From NCBI RefSeq assembly GCF_937123735.1, contig NZ_CAKZKL010000030.1, positions 31,569-95,568 of the forward strand: DNA of 64,000 nucleotides, written 5' to 3'. The translations under genes and the position numbers were made by a program. Below are positions 16,500 through 25,286 of this stretch, one piece after another. The notes under the pieces were generated by a model. The model did not search any database, was not told the origin of the DNA, and saw only the letters and a program-made list of their open reading frames with translations. Each line of letters starts with the position of its first letter. The first letter of the stretch is position 1. Source of the stretch: an uncultured Lentibacter sp. Its GTDB lineage: Bacteria; Pseudomonadota; Alphaproteobacteria; Rhodobacterales; Rhodobacteraceae.

Positions 16500-17507
16500 T
16501 TGAACACGGGTCAGCGCATATCCCTTATCGGCCATCTGGGGCTGATCGGACTGCTTCTCTTTGGCGGGAGGTGGAACAGTGAGCCTTTGCCTTTTGAAGT
16601 TTCCGATGTCTCGGTGATCAGTGAAGCCGACTACGAGGCGGCGCTGGCAGCGGCCCGTGCGCCGCAGGTTGTCTCTGAGGTGGCGGCGCCCGTGCCACCG
16701 CAGCCCGAGAACACCCCGCCGCTCGCGGCACCCCAGGATGCGGCTGTTGGGCAGGTCGACGGCGTGGAAAGCCCGCCGCCTCTGGTGCAGCCCGAGCAGG
16801 ATTTGGCGGTTTTGCGCCCGGGTGCAAGCCCTCGGCCGCAATTGCGCCCGCTTGAGCGCGTGGCCCCCGAGCCTGTGGACGCTGACCGCCCGCTGGATGC
16901 CGAGGTTGCGCCCGAGGCAAGCCCTGAGGCGGCCCCCGACCTTGCCGCCGCGCAGCCCGCCCCGCAAACAGAGGCCGCCGCGCCCGAAGCTGCCACCACC
17001 GAGATCAACCCTGAGGCTGCGGATGAGGTGACGCTTGCACCGGCCCAATCGCTGCGCCCCAAGGGCCGTCCACCGCGCCCGGACACACCCCCCGCGGCCG
17101 AGGCCCCTGCACGGTCCGCGCAAGCGGATGTTGACGCCGCACTGGAGCAAGCTCTGGGCGCAGCAGAGGCGGGCGATGCCCCCAGCGGGCCACCGCTCAC
17201 CAGCGGTGAGCGCGAGGGGCTGAAACTGGCAATTTCCCGCTGCTATAATGTCGGGGCTCTTTCTTCTGAGGCTTTGGCGGTTAACATCTACCTGCGGGTC
17301 GAGATGACGCGCGCGGGCAAGCCGGTGATCAATTCGATCACTCTGCTGCGCAGTGAAAACGGCTCTGAAGCGGCCGCGCGGCAGGCCTATGAAGCAGCGC
17401 GCCGGGCGATTATCATTTGCGGCAATGCAGGATTTGATCTGCCGGCCGAAAAATACGACCAGTGGAAGACGGTTGAAATTAAGTTTAACCCAGAAAGCAT
17501 GAGGTAA
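16500..17507 (+). CDS. tolA: Tol-Pal bridging protein TolA
   Basis: This 335-residue protein has an N-terminal membrane helix (about 6-24, [17 protein letters not shown]). A long Pro/Ala/Glu-rich middle region (about 50-235) is followed by a C-terminal TolA domain (about 236-335, with [10 protein letters not shown] and VNIYLRVEM). It links the TolQR motor to Pal and TolB across the periplasm. The middle is not the Lys/Ala helix of E. coli but proline-rich, as is common in alphaproteobacteria. The start is TTG at 16500, six bases after tolR; no in-frame ATG precedes the membrane helix. Confidence 0.85.
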   Translation: MNTGQRISLIGHLGLIGLLLFGGRWNSEPLPFEVSDVSVISEADYEAALAAARAPQVVSEVAAPVPPQPENTPPLAAPQDAAVGQVDGVESPPPLVQPEQDLAVLRPGASPRPQLRPLERVAPEPVDADRPLDAEVAPEASPEAAPDLAAAQPAPQTEAAAPEAATTEINPEAADEVTLAPAQSLRPKGRPPRPDTPPAAEAPARSAQADVDAALEQALGAAEAGDAPSGPPLTSGEREGLKLAISRCYNVGALSSEALAVNIYLRVEMTRAGKPVINSITLLRSENGSEAAARQAYEAARRAIIICGNAGFDLPAEKYDQWKTVEIKFNPESMR

Positions 17508-17511
17508 GCAG

Positions 17512-18828
17512 ATGATCTTGAGAATATACGGCCTTGTCTGCCTTGTCCTGTGGAGCGTGGCCTCTCAAGCCCAGGCCGAACCCCTGCGGATCGAGATCAC
17601 CGATGCGGTGATCGAGCCACTGCCGATTGCTGTGCCTGATTTCATTGCGGAAAATGCCGCCGCGGGCCCTTTGGCGCGCGATATCGCGCGGGTTGTTGCG
17701 GAAGACCTGACAGGGACGGGGCTGTTTCGCGAGCTTGACCGTGGGGCCTTTATTTCCCAGCTCAGCACGTTTGCCGCGCCGGTTCAGTTTGCAGATTGGA
17801 AAGCGATCAACGCACAGGCGCTGATTGTCGGGGCGATCACATTGCAAGGAGAGCAGATCACGGTGAAATTTCGTCTCTATGATGTGTTTGCCGGGCAGGA
17901 GATGGGCAAGGGCTTGCAACTGGTGGGCACCCGCACCGGCTGGCGGCGCATGGCGCATAAGGTGGCAGACCAGGTTTACACCCGTCTCACCGGTGAGGCG
18001 CCTTATTTTGACAGCCGTGTGGTTTATGTGAGCGAGACCGGGCCAAAAGACGACCGCAAGAAGCGCCTGGCGATCATGGATTATGATGGGGCCAACACCC
18101 AGTTTCTCACCGACAGCCGGTCCATAGTGCTGGCCCCGCGCTTTTCACCCACGGGTGATCGGGTTCTTTATACGAGCTATGAAACGGGGTTCCCCAAGAT
18201 TTATGTGCTGGATGTGGCCAGTGTGAACCGCCGGGTCTTGCAGAGCCGTGCGGGGACCATGAGCTTTGCGCCGCGCTTTGCACCGGATGGCCAGACGGTG
18301 GTATTTTCGCTTGAAAGCGGGGGCAACACCGATATTTACGTCACCGATGTCAACACCGGGGCCGAGCGGCGGCTGACCTTTGCCCCCTCGATCGAGACAG
18401 CACCGAGCTTCTCGCCTGATGGCCGTCAGATTGTTTTTGAGAGCGACCGCTCCGGAAGCCAGCAGCTTTATGTTATGTCTGCAACGGGGGGGGAGGCCCG
18501 CCGGATCAGCACCGGGCCGGGCCGCTATGGCACGCCTGTCTGGTCGCCACGCGGCGATCTTGTGGCCTTTACCAAGCAATCCAAGGGGCGGTTTCATATC
18601 GGCATCATGCGCACCGATGGCAGTGGCGAGAAACTGTTGACGGCCTCGTTTTTGGAGGAGGGGCCCACCTGGTCGCCCAACGGGCGGGTGATTATGTTCA
18701 CGCGGGAAACCCAAGGGGCGGCAGGACAATCAAGCCTGTATTCCGTGGATATTTCGGGGCGCAATTTGAAACGTGTGCGCACCGAGGGCGGTGCTTCGGA
18801 CCCGTCCTGGAGCCCCTTGCAGCGCTAA
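17512..18828 (+). CDS. tolB: Tol-Pal translocation protein TolB
   Basis: This 438-residue periplasmic protein has a signal peptide cleaved near SQAQA(22). The N-terminal alpha/beta domain (about 25-165) contains the TolA-binding segment near the new N-terminus. A six-bladed beta-propeller follows, visible as repeats of the type [15 protein letters not shown] and [10 protein letters not shown]. TolB binds Pal and is released by TolA. It starts five bases after tolA. The length equals that of the family. Confidence 0.96.
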   Translation: MILRIYGLVCLVLWSVASQAQAEPLRIEITDAVIEPLPIAVPDFIAENAAAGPLARDIARVVAEDLTGTGLFRELDRGAFISQLSTFAAPVQFADWKAINAQALIVGAITLQGEQITVKFRLYDVFAGQEMGKGLQLVGTRTGWRRMAHKVADQVYTRLTGEAPYFDSRVVYVSETGPKDDRKKRLAIMDYDGANTQFLTDSRSIVLAPRFSPTGDRVLYTSYETGFPKIYVLDVASVNRRVLQSRAGTMSFAPRFAPDGQTVVFSLESGGNTDIYVTDVNTGAERRLTFAPSIETAPSFSPDGRQIVFESDRSGSQQLYVMSATGGEARRISTGPGRYGTPVWSPRGDLVAFTKQSKGRFHIGIMRTDGSGEKLLTASFLEEGPTWSPNGRVIMFTRETQGAAGQSSLYSVDISGRNLKRVRTEGGASDPSWSPLQR

Positions 18829-18887
18829 ACCAAAGAGCTGAGCGGGCCACTGCCTGCTCAATCTAGAGAATTCACACAAGGCCGTGT

Positions 18888-18900
18888 CTGTGTTACACAG
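18888..18900. promoter_or_regulatory. 13-bp palindrome upstream of pal
   Basis: CTGTGTTACACAG is a perfect inverted repeat with a single central base. It lies 24 bases before the pal ATG in the 96-base gap after tolB. It could be an operator for a secondary pal promoter or a weak hairpin that regulates pal translation. No known factor is suggested. Confidence 0.35.
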
Positions 18901-18924
18901 GCTTGAAAAAAAGAGGCAAAGAGC

Positions 18925-19434
18925 ATGAAATTGAAACTGATTACACTTGTTATCCCTGCGGTGCTTGCGCTTTCGGCCTGCACCAATGCCAACCGTTTTG
19001 ACAATGACCCGAGCCTGATGGGGGGAGGGATCACCTCTTATGAGCCCGGATCAGCGCAAGACCCCCAATCGCCGCTGTATTTCCAGCAAACCATCGGGGA
19101 TCGGGTTGTGTTTGCCGTGGACCAATCCAGCCTGACGGATGAGGCGATGCGTGTTTTGGATGGTCAGGTCTCATGGCTGACCACAAATGCCGATTACAAC
19201 GTGGTGATTGAGGGCCATGCCGACGAGCAGGGCACGCGCGAATACAACCTGGCCCTTGGCGCGCGCCGCGCCAATGCGGTGCGTGAATACCTGATGGCCA
19301 AGGGGTTGCCCGCAGGGCGGTTGCAAACTGTGAGCTATGGCAAGGAGCGCCCGCTTGAGATTTGCTCACAAGAGGCGTGCTATGCCAAGAACCGCCGCGC
19401 TGTCACATTGCTGGCCAACGGGTTCAACAGTTAA
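18925..19434 (+). CDS. pal: Peptidoglycan-associated lipoprotein Pal
   Basis: This 169-residue lipoprotein has a lipobox ALSAC with the lipidated cysteine at residue 19. The C-terminal OmpA-like domain (about 55-165) carries VVIEGHADEQGTREYN and the peptidoglycan-contact arginine in KNRRAVTLL. It anchors the outer membrane to the cell wall and is the outer-membrane end of Tol-Pal. A purine-rich ribosome site (AAAGAGGCAAAGAG) precedes the ATG. High demand for Pal fits a separate promoter in the gap upstream. Confidence 0.95.
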   Translation: MKLKLITLVIPAVLALSACTNANRFDNDPSLMGGGITSYEPGSAQDPQSPLYFQQTIGDRVVFAVDQSSLTDEAMRVLDGQVSWLTTNADYNVVIEGHADEQGTREYNLALGARRANAVREYLMAKGLPAGRLQTVSYGKERPLEICSQEACYAKNRRAVTLLANGFNS

Positions 19435-19446
19435 GGGAGCCGGGGT

Positions 19447-20268
19447 ATGCGCATCTTTCTTGCGGCTTTGGCGCTGTGTCTGGGGGCGGGCCTTGCCACG
19501 GCCCAGACCAACGAGACGCTGGCTGACATCCGCCAACAGCTGACGGTGCTGAATGTCGAGATGCAAAAGCTCAAGCGCGAGCTGTCAACCACCGGCGCGC
19601 TGGAGGGTGTGACTCTTGGGGCGTCTGTGCTGGAGCGGGTTGATGGCCTTGAGGCCGAATTGCGCCGGCTGACGGCAAAGACCGAAGAGCTTGGGTTACG
19701 GATCGAGGCGATTGCCGCCGACGGCACCCGGCGGGTGGCTGATCTTGAGTTTCGGCTCGTGGAGCTTGAGGGCGGTGATCTGAGCCAGCTCGCCGAGACA
19801 AGCACGCTGGGCGGCGAGATCCCTGCTGGCGTTGCGGCCGGGGTGGTTCTGCCCGAGGCGGGTGCTGCGCCGGCTCCGGAGCTTGCGGTGGGGGAGGCTG
19901 CTGATTTTGAGGCCGCGCGCCGCGCGCTTGAGGCCGGCGAGTTTGCCGATGCGGCGGCCCGGCTTGAAAGCTTTAACGAAACCTACCCCGGCTCGCCCGT
20001 GGCCAGCAAGGTGGCGTTGGCCTATGGTGCGGCACTGGAGGGACAGGGCGATCTGACCGGCGCGGCGCGGGCCTATCTGGATGCCTTCCGGCGTGCGCCC
20101 ACGGGTGAGGATGCGCCAGAGGCGTTGTTTCGCCTGGGGCAGGGATTGGGCCGTTTGGGCCAGACGCTTGAGGCCTGCAAGACACTTGCCGAAGTCGAGC
20201 TGCGGTTTGTGGGCGGCGAAGCGGCGGCCAAAGCTGCGGCGGAGCGCAGCCGGCTTGGCTGTTCGTGA
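19447..20268 (+). CDS. cpoB: Cell division coordinator CpoB (YbgF)
   Basis: This 273-residue periplasmic protein has a signal peptide (to about ATAQ20) and an N-terminal coiled coil (about 22-100, leucine-rich heptads such as LNVEMQKLKRELSTT). A short linker leads to C-terminal TPR repeats (about 150-270, FEAARRALEAGEFADAAARLESF). CpoB couples Tol-Pal to PBP1B-driven septal wall synthesis in E. coli. It closes the tol-pal operon and overlaps the tilS start by four bases (GTGA). Confidence 0.9.
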   Translation: MRIFLAALALCLGAGLATAQTNETLADIRQQLTVLNVEMQKLKRELSTTGALEGVTLGASVLERVDGLEAELRRLTAKTEELGLRIEAIAADGTRRVADLEFRLVELEGGDLSQLAETSTLGGEIPAGVAAGVVLPEAGAAPAPELAVGEAADFEAARRALEAGEFADAAARLESFNETYPGSPVASKVALAYGAALEGQGDLTGAARAYLDAFRRAPTGEDAPEALFRLGQGLGRLGQTLEACKTLAEVELRFVGGEAAAKAAAERSRLGCS

Positions 20269-21461
20269 AGCCTGTTCAGGACCGGCTTCGCGCGGCCCTC
20301 GCGGGTGCGGCGCGCCCGTTTGGGCTGGCTGTCTCGGGTGGCAGTGACTCGCTGGCGCTGTTGCATCTGGTGGCGCAGCTCGGGGAAGGCAAGCTGGCCT
20401 GTGCAACGGTCAATCACGGGTTGCGCGCCGAGGCCAAGGCCGAATGCGCCCTTGTGGCCGAGGTATGCGCCCGGCTCGGGCTGTCTCATACGGAATTGAG
20501 CTGGCACTGGTCGGGCGAAGGCAATTTGCAGGCGGCGGCCCGCGCAGGGCGCTATGAGGCGCTCGCGCATTGGGCCCGTGCGCAGGGGCTTGGGTCTGTC
20601 TTGCTGGGACATACGCAAGATGATGTGGCGGAGACTTTCCTGATGCGCGTGGCGCGTGGCTCCGGGGTGAAGGGGCTGGCGCGGATGCGCCCCAGCTGGC
20701 GCGCGCATGGTATGGGCTTTGAACGCCCGCTGCTGGAGGTTTCGCGCGCGGAACTGCGCCAGTTTCTCAGCCAGTCCGGGCAGGTCTGGGCTGAAGATGC
20801 CTCCAATGAAGACCCGCGGTTTGAGCGGGTTCGGATGCGTCAGGCGATGGGGGCCATGGGCTTGTCGGGCGCGCAGCTGGCAGAGACGGCGGTGCGTCTG
20901 GCGGATGCGGATGAGGCGCTGGAAGAGATGGCCACCGGCGCAGCACAGCGTGTGGCGCAGCTTGTGGGGCGCAACATCGTGATCGAGGCGCAAGCGCTGG
21001 CGGCCCTGCCCCGGGAGATTTCTCACCGTCTGATGAGCGCCTGGACCATGTGGCAGGGCCGCAGCCCCTATCCCGCACGCCGCGAGGCCCTCGCCGGGGC
21101 GCTCGCGCGGGCGCTGGCCGGCAAGAACAGCACCGTCAACGGCTGCGCCCTTCTGGCCCATAAGGGGCAAGTGGTGGTGGCGCGCGAGGCCAGAGCGGGC
21201 GCGCAAATCCCGACAGATGGCACCACTTGGGACGGGCTGAGCCTGCTGGGGCCCTGGCCTGCCGGGGCGCAGATGGGCGCTTTGGGCGTGCGGGGCTTGG
21301 CGCTTGCGCCGGAGTGGCGCAGCTTTGGGTTGCCGCGTGCGGCCCTTCTTGGGGCGCCGGCGCTCTGGCAAGGCACGCGGCTTTTCGCCGCCCCTTGTGT
21401 TGGGCTGAGGCCCGAATTTTCGGTGAAATTCTCTTCTGAACCGCCTTATCTGCCGGCTTGA
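20265..21461 (+). CDS. tilS: tRNA(Ile)-lysidine synthetase TilS
   Basis: This 398-residue protein has the ATP-PPi P-loop AVSGGSDSLALL (SGGSDS at 24-29) and other N-type PP-loop features such as GHTQDDVAETFLMR. TilS adds lysine to cytidine 34 of the tRNA that reads AUA, changing both its codon and its charging. The start is GTG at 20265, overlapping the cpoB stop. The C-terminal part is shorter and less conserved than in E. coli. The tol-tilS-ftsH order is common in this bacterial group. Confidence 0.9.
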   Translation: MKPVQDRLRAALAGAARPFGLAVSGGSDSLALLHLVAQLGEGKLACATVNHGLRAEAKAECALVAEVCARLGLSHTELSWHWSGEGNLQAAARAGRYEALAHWARAQGLGSVLLGHTQDDVAETFLMRVARGSGVKGLARMRPSWRAHGMGFERPLLEVSRAELRQFLSQSGQVWAEDASNEDPRFERVRMRQAMGAMGLSGAQLAETAVRLADADEALEEMATGAAQRVAQLVGRNIVIEAQALAALPREISHRLMSAWTMWQGRSPYPARREALAGALARALAGKNSTVNGCALLAHKGQVVVAREARAGAQIPTDGTTWDGLSLLGPWPAGAQMGALGVRGLALAPEWRSFGLPRAALLGAPALWQGTRLFAAPCVGLRPEFSVKFSSEPPYLPA

Positions 21462-21505
21462 GGCAAAATTGACAGCAGAATTGCGCCATCGAGGTGGCTT
21501 ATGGC

Positions 21506-21533
21506 GTTGAAGATATCGCTTTGATCTCTATTT
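21506..21533 (+). promoter_or_regulatory. Candidate heat-shock (RpoH-type) promoter of ftsH
   Basis: GTTG at 21506-21509 and TCTATTT at 21527-21533 are separated by 17 bases. Each half differs at one position from the alphaproteobacterial RpoH pattern CTTG-N17-CYTATNT as I remember it. It lies about 50 bases before the ftsH start. FtsH is a heat-shock protease in many bacteria, which makes this plausible but unproven. Confidence 0.3.
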
Positions 21534-21584
21534 TAGTCAGGAACATGGCGCGCCACCTGCGCCACCTCATTCAGGAGAGCTTCC

Positions 21585-23507
21585 TTGGGCAATACTAAAA
21601 ACGTCGCTTTTTGGGTCATTTTGTTTGTTATGATCCTGATGCTGTTCAACCTGTTCAGCGGTGCTGGCTCTGAGCAGCCAAGCGCTGCGCGCTCTTACAG
21701 CGATTTTGTGGAAGCGGTGCAGGACGGGGCTGTGCAGCAGGTCACCATTGATGGTGAGAATGTGCGCTTTATCGCCTCTGACAACAAAAGCTATGTCACG
21801 ATCAAGCCGGAAGATGCAGCTGTGACCGACCTGCTCATCGAGAACAATGTGCCCTTGACGGCCAAGCCACAGGAGACCTCTGGTTTTCAATCCTTCCTGC
21901 TGAGCCTGTTGCCCTTCCTGCTGCTGATTGGTGTCTGGATTTATTTCATGAACCGGATGCAGGGCGGCGGCAAAGGCGGCGCGATGGGCTTTGGCAAATC
22001 CAAAGCCAAGATGCTGACCGAGAAGTCGGGGCGGGTGACCTTTGATGATGTTGCCGGTATCGACGAGGCCAAGGAAGAGCTGGAAGAGATTGTCGAATTC
22101 CTGCGCAACCCTCAGAAGTTTTCGCGCCTGGGCGGCAAGATCCCCAAGGGGGCCTTGCTTGTTGGCCCTCCCGGCACGGGCAAAACCCTGTTGGCCCGCG
22201 CGATTGCGGGTGAAGCGGGTGTGCCGTTTTTCACTATTTCGGGCTCCGATTTTGTCGAGATGTTTGTTGGTGTCGGCGCGAGCCGGGTGCGCGATATGTT
22301 TGATCAGGCCAAAAAGAATGCGCCCTGTATTGTCTTTATTGACGAGATTGACGCTGTGGGCCGTCACCGGGGGGCCGGATATGGCGGGGGCAATGATGAG
22401 CGTGAGCAAACGCTCAACCAGCTGCTCGTGGAGATGGACGGCTTTGAGGCCAACGAGGGCGTGATCATTCTGGCCGCGACGAACCGCAAGGATGTGCTGG
22501 ACCCGGCGTTGCTGCGTCCGGGCCGCTTTGACCGCAATGTGACGGTGCCCAACCCTGACATCAAGGGCCGCGAGAAGATCCTCGGGGTGCACGCCCGCAA
22601 GAGCCCGCTTGGGCCAGATGTGGACCTGCGCATTATTGCGCGGGGCACGCCGGGCTTTTCGGGCGCTGATCTGGCCAACCTTGTAAACGAGGCTGCGCTG
22701 ATGGCGGCGCGGGTTGGGCGGCGCTTTGTGTCGATGGTCGATTTCGAGCAGGCCAAGGATAAAATCATGATGGGGGCGGAGCGCCGCTCGATGGTGATGA
22801 CGCCTGCACAAAAGGAAATGACCGCCTATCACGAGGCCGGCCATGCGATTGTCGGGATGACGCTGCCCAAATGTGACCCGGTTTACAAGGCAACCATTAT
22901 TCCGCGCGGCCAAGCGCTTGGTATGGTGATGAGCCTGCCGGAGATGGACCAGCTCAACTACTTCAAGGACGAGCTGACCCAGAAAATCGCCATGACCATG
23001 GCGGGCAAGGCGGCGGAGGTCATCAAATATGGTGAGGATGCGGTGTCCAACGGGCCGTCGGGCGACATTATGCAGGCCAGCGCTTTGGCACGGGCCATGG
23101 TGATGCGGTGGGGCATGTCTGACAAGGTGGGCAACATTGATTACCAGGAAGCGGCTGAAGCCTTCCGTGGTGGCGGTGGCGCCGGAGGTTTCTCGATTTC
23201 GGCACATACCAAAGAGCTGATCGAGGACGAGGTGAAGCGCATTATCGACCAAGGTTATGAAGATGCGCATAAGCTGATCATGGAAAACCGCGAAGGTTGG
23301 GAGGCTCTGGCCGAAGGTCTGCTGGAATATGAGACCCTGACCGGGGCCGAGATTGAACGGGTGATGCGCGGCGAGCCGCCTCACAAGGACGATGACGCGG
23401 ATGACACGCGCGGCGATGCTTCGTCCCTGACGGCGGTGCCCAAGACCAAGCCACGCGCCAAGCCAAAAGGCGGCGAGGGTGATATGGAACCTGAGCCCTC
23501 CGCATGA
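21585..23507 (+). CDS. ftsH: ATP-dependent zinc metalloprotease FtsH
   Basis: This 640-residue membrane protease has two transmembrane helices (about 6-25 and 104-122) around a periplasmic domain. An AAA+ module with Walker A GPPGTGKT at 194-201 and the second-region-of-homology arginine finger (LRPGRFDR) follows. The M41 protease domain has the zinc motif HEAGH at 416-420. FtsH degrades misassembled membrane proteins and short-lived regulators. The start is TTG at 21585, supported by AGGAGA seven bases upstream and by a normal N-terminus. It overlaps the next gene by ATGA. Confidence 0.96.
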   Translation: MGNTKNVAFWVILFVMILMLFNLFSGAGSEQPSAARSYSDFVEAVQDGAVQQVTIDGENVRFIASDNKSYVTIKPEDAAVTDLLIENNVPLTAKPQETSGFQSFLLSLLPFLLLIGVWIYFMNRMQGGGKGGAMGFGKSKAKMLTEKSGRVTFDDVAGIDEAKEELEEIVEFLRNPQKFSRLGGKIPKGALLVGPPGTGKTLLARAIAGEAGVPFFTISGSDFVEMFVGVGASRVRDMFDQAKKNAPCIVFIDEIDAVGRHRGAGYGGGNDEREQTLNQLLVEMDGFEANEGVIILAATNRKDVLDPALLRPGRFDRNVTVPNPDIKGREKILGVHARKSPLGPDVDLRIIARGTPGFSGADLANLVNEAALMAARVGRRFVSMVDFEQAKDKIMMGAERRSMVMTPAQKEMTAYHEAGHAIVGMTLPKCDPVYKATIIPRGQALGMVMSLPEMDQLNYFKDELTQKIAMTMAGKAAEVIKYGEDAVSNGPSGDIMQASALARAMVMRWGMSDKVGNIDYQEAAEAFRGGGGAGGFSISAHTKELIEDEVKRIIDQGYEDAHKLIMENREGWEALAEGLLEYETLTGAEIERVMRGEPPHKDDDADDTRGDASSLTAVPKTKPRAKPKGGEGDMEPEPSA

Positions 23508-24298
23508 CGGCAAGCGCCCAAACCCGCGCTCAGACAGGCGACTGGAATCCCGAGGCCTATGCAAGGTTTCGGGATTTGCGCTTGCGCCCTGCGCTGGACC
23601 TGCTCTTGGCGGTCCGTTCTGTCGGGGGTGGGGATGTGATTGATCTGGGCTGTGGCAACGGTGTGATGGGCGCGCGGCTCAAGGAGCGCTTTGCGGGACA
23701 TCAACTGGTGGGTGTGGACCGCTCGCCAGCTATGTTGTCCAAGGCGCGCGAGGTTGACAGCTATGATGCCTTGCAAGAGGCCGAGATCGGCCAGTGGCAA
23801 GTGCAGGGCGCGGGGCTGATCTATTCCAATGCCGCGCTGCACTGGCTGGGCGACCATGCCACCTTGATGCCGAGGCTTGTGAGCATGTTGGGCAAAGGGG
23901 GCACTTTGGCCGTGCAATTGCCACATCAAAACAATGCCCCCTCCCACCGGATGTGGCGCAGCCTTGCGGAAGAGCTTTTTCCGCAGCGGATTGATTTTGA
24001 GACGGGCCCGAGCGCTCTGATGCCGGCGCAGTATTTTTCGGCCCTGTCAGATTTGGGCGCATTGGCCATTTGGGAAACCGAATATTATCAGGTTCTGGCC
24101 TCTGATGAGGGGGGGCACCCTGTGCGCCGGTTTACAGAGAGCACCTATGCGCGCCCGATTCTGGAGGCGCTTGCGCCGGACGAGCAGGCGGCGCTGATCG
24201 AGCGTTACGAACAGATCATGGAAAAGACCTACCCGCGCGGGGCGCAGGGCACGGTTTTGTTCCCGTTCAAACGGTTGTTCTTCACGCTCACGGTTTAG
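23504..24298 (+). CDS. Class I SAM methyltransferase, trans-aconitate methyltransferase-like
   Basis: This 264-residue methyltransferase resembles Tam. It has an N-terminal WNPEAYARFRDLRLRPALDLL block, the SAM loop VIDLGCGNGVMG (about 46-57) and SNAALHWLGDH at about 108. Tam methylates trans-aconitate, a spontaneous by-product that inhibits aconitase. The substrate here is inferred from the overall match only. It overlaps ftsH by four bases, so the two are co-translated. Its 3' end overlaps the convergent peptidase gene by 11 bases. Confidence 0.7.
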   Translation: MTASAQTRAQTGDWNPEAYARFRDLRLRPALDLLLAVRSVGGGDVIDLGCGNGVMGARLKERFAGHQLVGVDRSPAMLSKAREVDSYDALQEAEIGQWQVQGAGLIYSNAALHWLGDHATLMPRLVSMLGKGGTLAVQLPHQNNAPSHRMWRSLAEELFPQRIDFETGPSALMPAQYFSALSDLGALAIWETEYYQVLASDEGGHPVRRFTESTYARPILEALAPDEQAALIERYEQIMEKTYPRGAQGTVLFPFKRLFFTLTV

Positions 24299-25283
24299 AG
24301 GGGCTGGCAGCGGGCGCTGCAAGGGTGATTGCGCGGCTCTGGCGGGCCAGGGGCTGCTGTCCGCGCAGCAGGGTCACCTGCCCGATATAGCGCCCCTCTG
24401 GCCAAGCCTTGGTGCTGCGCCGCTTGCCGGCGGCCCGAAAGCCAAGGGCTTGGGGCCGTTCAATCCGGGCATTTTGCACAAAGCGAAAGCCCTCGGGCCC
24501 GGTGATTTCCAGGCGCAGGATGTCGTTTGCCCGCGTGCCATAGGTATAGCCCCAGAGCACCAGCGCCGGGGCTTCTGTTGAAAGCGTGCTGTGGGCTGTG
24601 CCTTGCTTGATGTCTGAATACTCCGGCACGGCACTCGCAAAACCAAGCCCGAGAAGCCCGCCTGGCTGATAGCTCCAAGGATCGGCCCAGAGCGTTTGGG
24701 CCGCCGCGCCGCAGGTGGCTGTGTTGTCAGGATCGAATGGGTCGATCACTTGGTCGTTGTGGCGCAGGGCAAAGTGCAGATGCGGAAACTCGCTGCGCCC
24801 GGAGAGGCCAATGAGGCCAAGGGGGGTGCCGGCGACAAGCCTTTGGCCCGTGGTGACGCGCACAGAGCCGCGTTTCAAGTGGCAATATTGGCTGATCCAG
24901 CCGGCGCCATGGTCGATCACGACCCCGTTGCCGCATTCGCGCCCGGCGAGGCTGGCGCGCGTATTTGCGGTCAGGCCGGTGTCGGGCATCCCGTCGCGCA
25001 GGCCGCGCACAACCCCGTCGGCGGCGGCCAGAACGGCCACGCCCGCCTCCATTTCTGCCCGGGTGGCGAGGGCGAAATCCGTGCCCTTGTGGCCATCATA
25101 ACTGAGCGCGCCGCAGGCATAATCGGCCACGCGGCCCTCTGCGGGGAGCGTATCGACATAGTTCTGGATGTAGCAATTTTCACCAAGCGTGCAGGCGACA
25201 GGCAGCGCCAGGCGTGGGGCCTCGGCCGCTGCGGCAGAGGCGAGCAGGGCGGCGAGGCCGAAAAGAAAGCCGCGCCGCCACAT
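24288..25283 (-). CDS. M23 family metallopeptidase (LytM-type, exported)
   Basis: This 331-residue protein has a signal peptide (to about AAAAEA21) and an M23 domain (about 55-185). The zinc ligands H-x3-D in DGHKGTDFAL and the HLHF motif (FPHLHFALR) are visible. M23 enzymes are endopeptidases of peptidoglycan cross-bridges. A C-terminal region (about 205-331) of unknown, probably beta-rich, fold follows. The metal ligands appear intact, so it may be an active hydrolase and not an EnvC-type activator. It follows clpA after three bases, which suggests co-transcription. Confidence 0.85.
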   Translation of the reverse strand: MWRRGFLFGLAALLASAAAAEAPRLALPVACTLGENCYIQNYVDTLPAEGRVADYACGALSYDGHKGTDFALATRAEMEAGVAVLAAADGVVRGLRDGMPDTGLTANTRASLAGRECGNGVVIDHGAGWISQYCHLKRGSVRVTTGQRLVAGTPLGLIGLSGRSEFPHLHFALRHNDQVIDPFDPDNTATCGAAAQTLWADPWSYQPGGLLGLGFASAVPEYSDIKQGTAHSTLSTEAPALVLWGYTYGTRANDILRLEITGPEGFRFVQNARIERPQALGFRAAGKRRSTKAWPEGRYIGQVTLLRGQQPLARQSRAITLAAPAASPSKP

Positions 25284-25286
25284 GGA

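Noticed and set aside
21469..21474. TTGACA upstream of ftsH as a sigma-70 promoter
   Set aside because: No acceptable -10 hexamer occurs 16-18 bases downstream.
21567..23564. 665-residue minus-strand open frame opposite ftsH
   Set aside because: ftsH on the plus strand is unmistakable, and the antisense product is His/Arg-rich with no domain.
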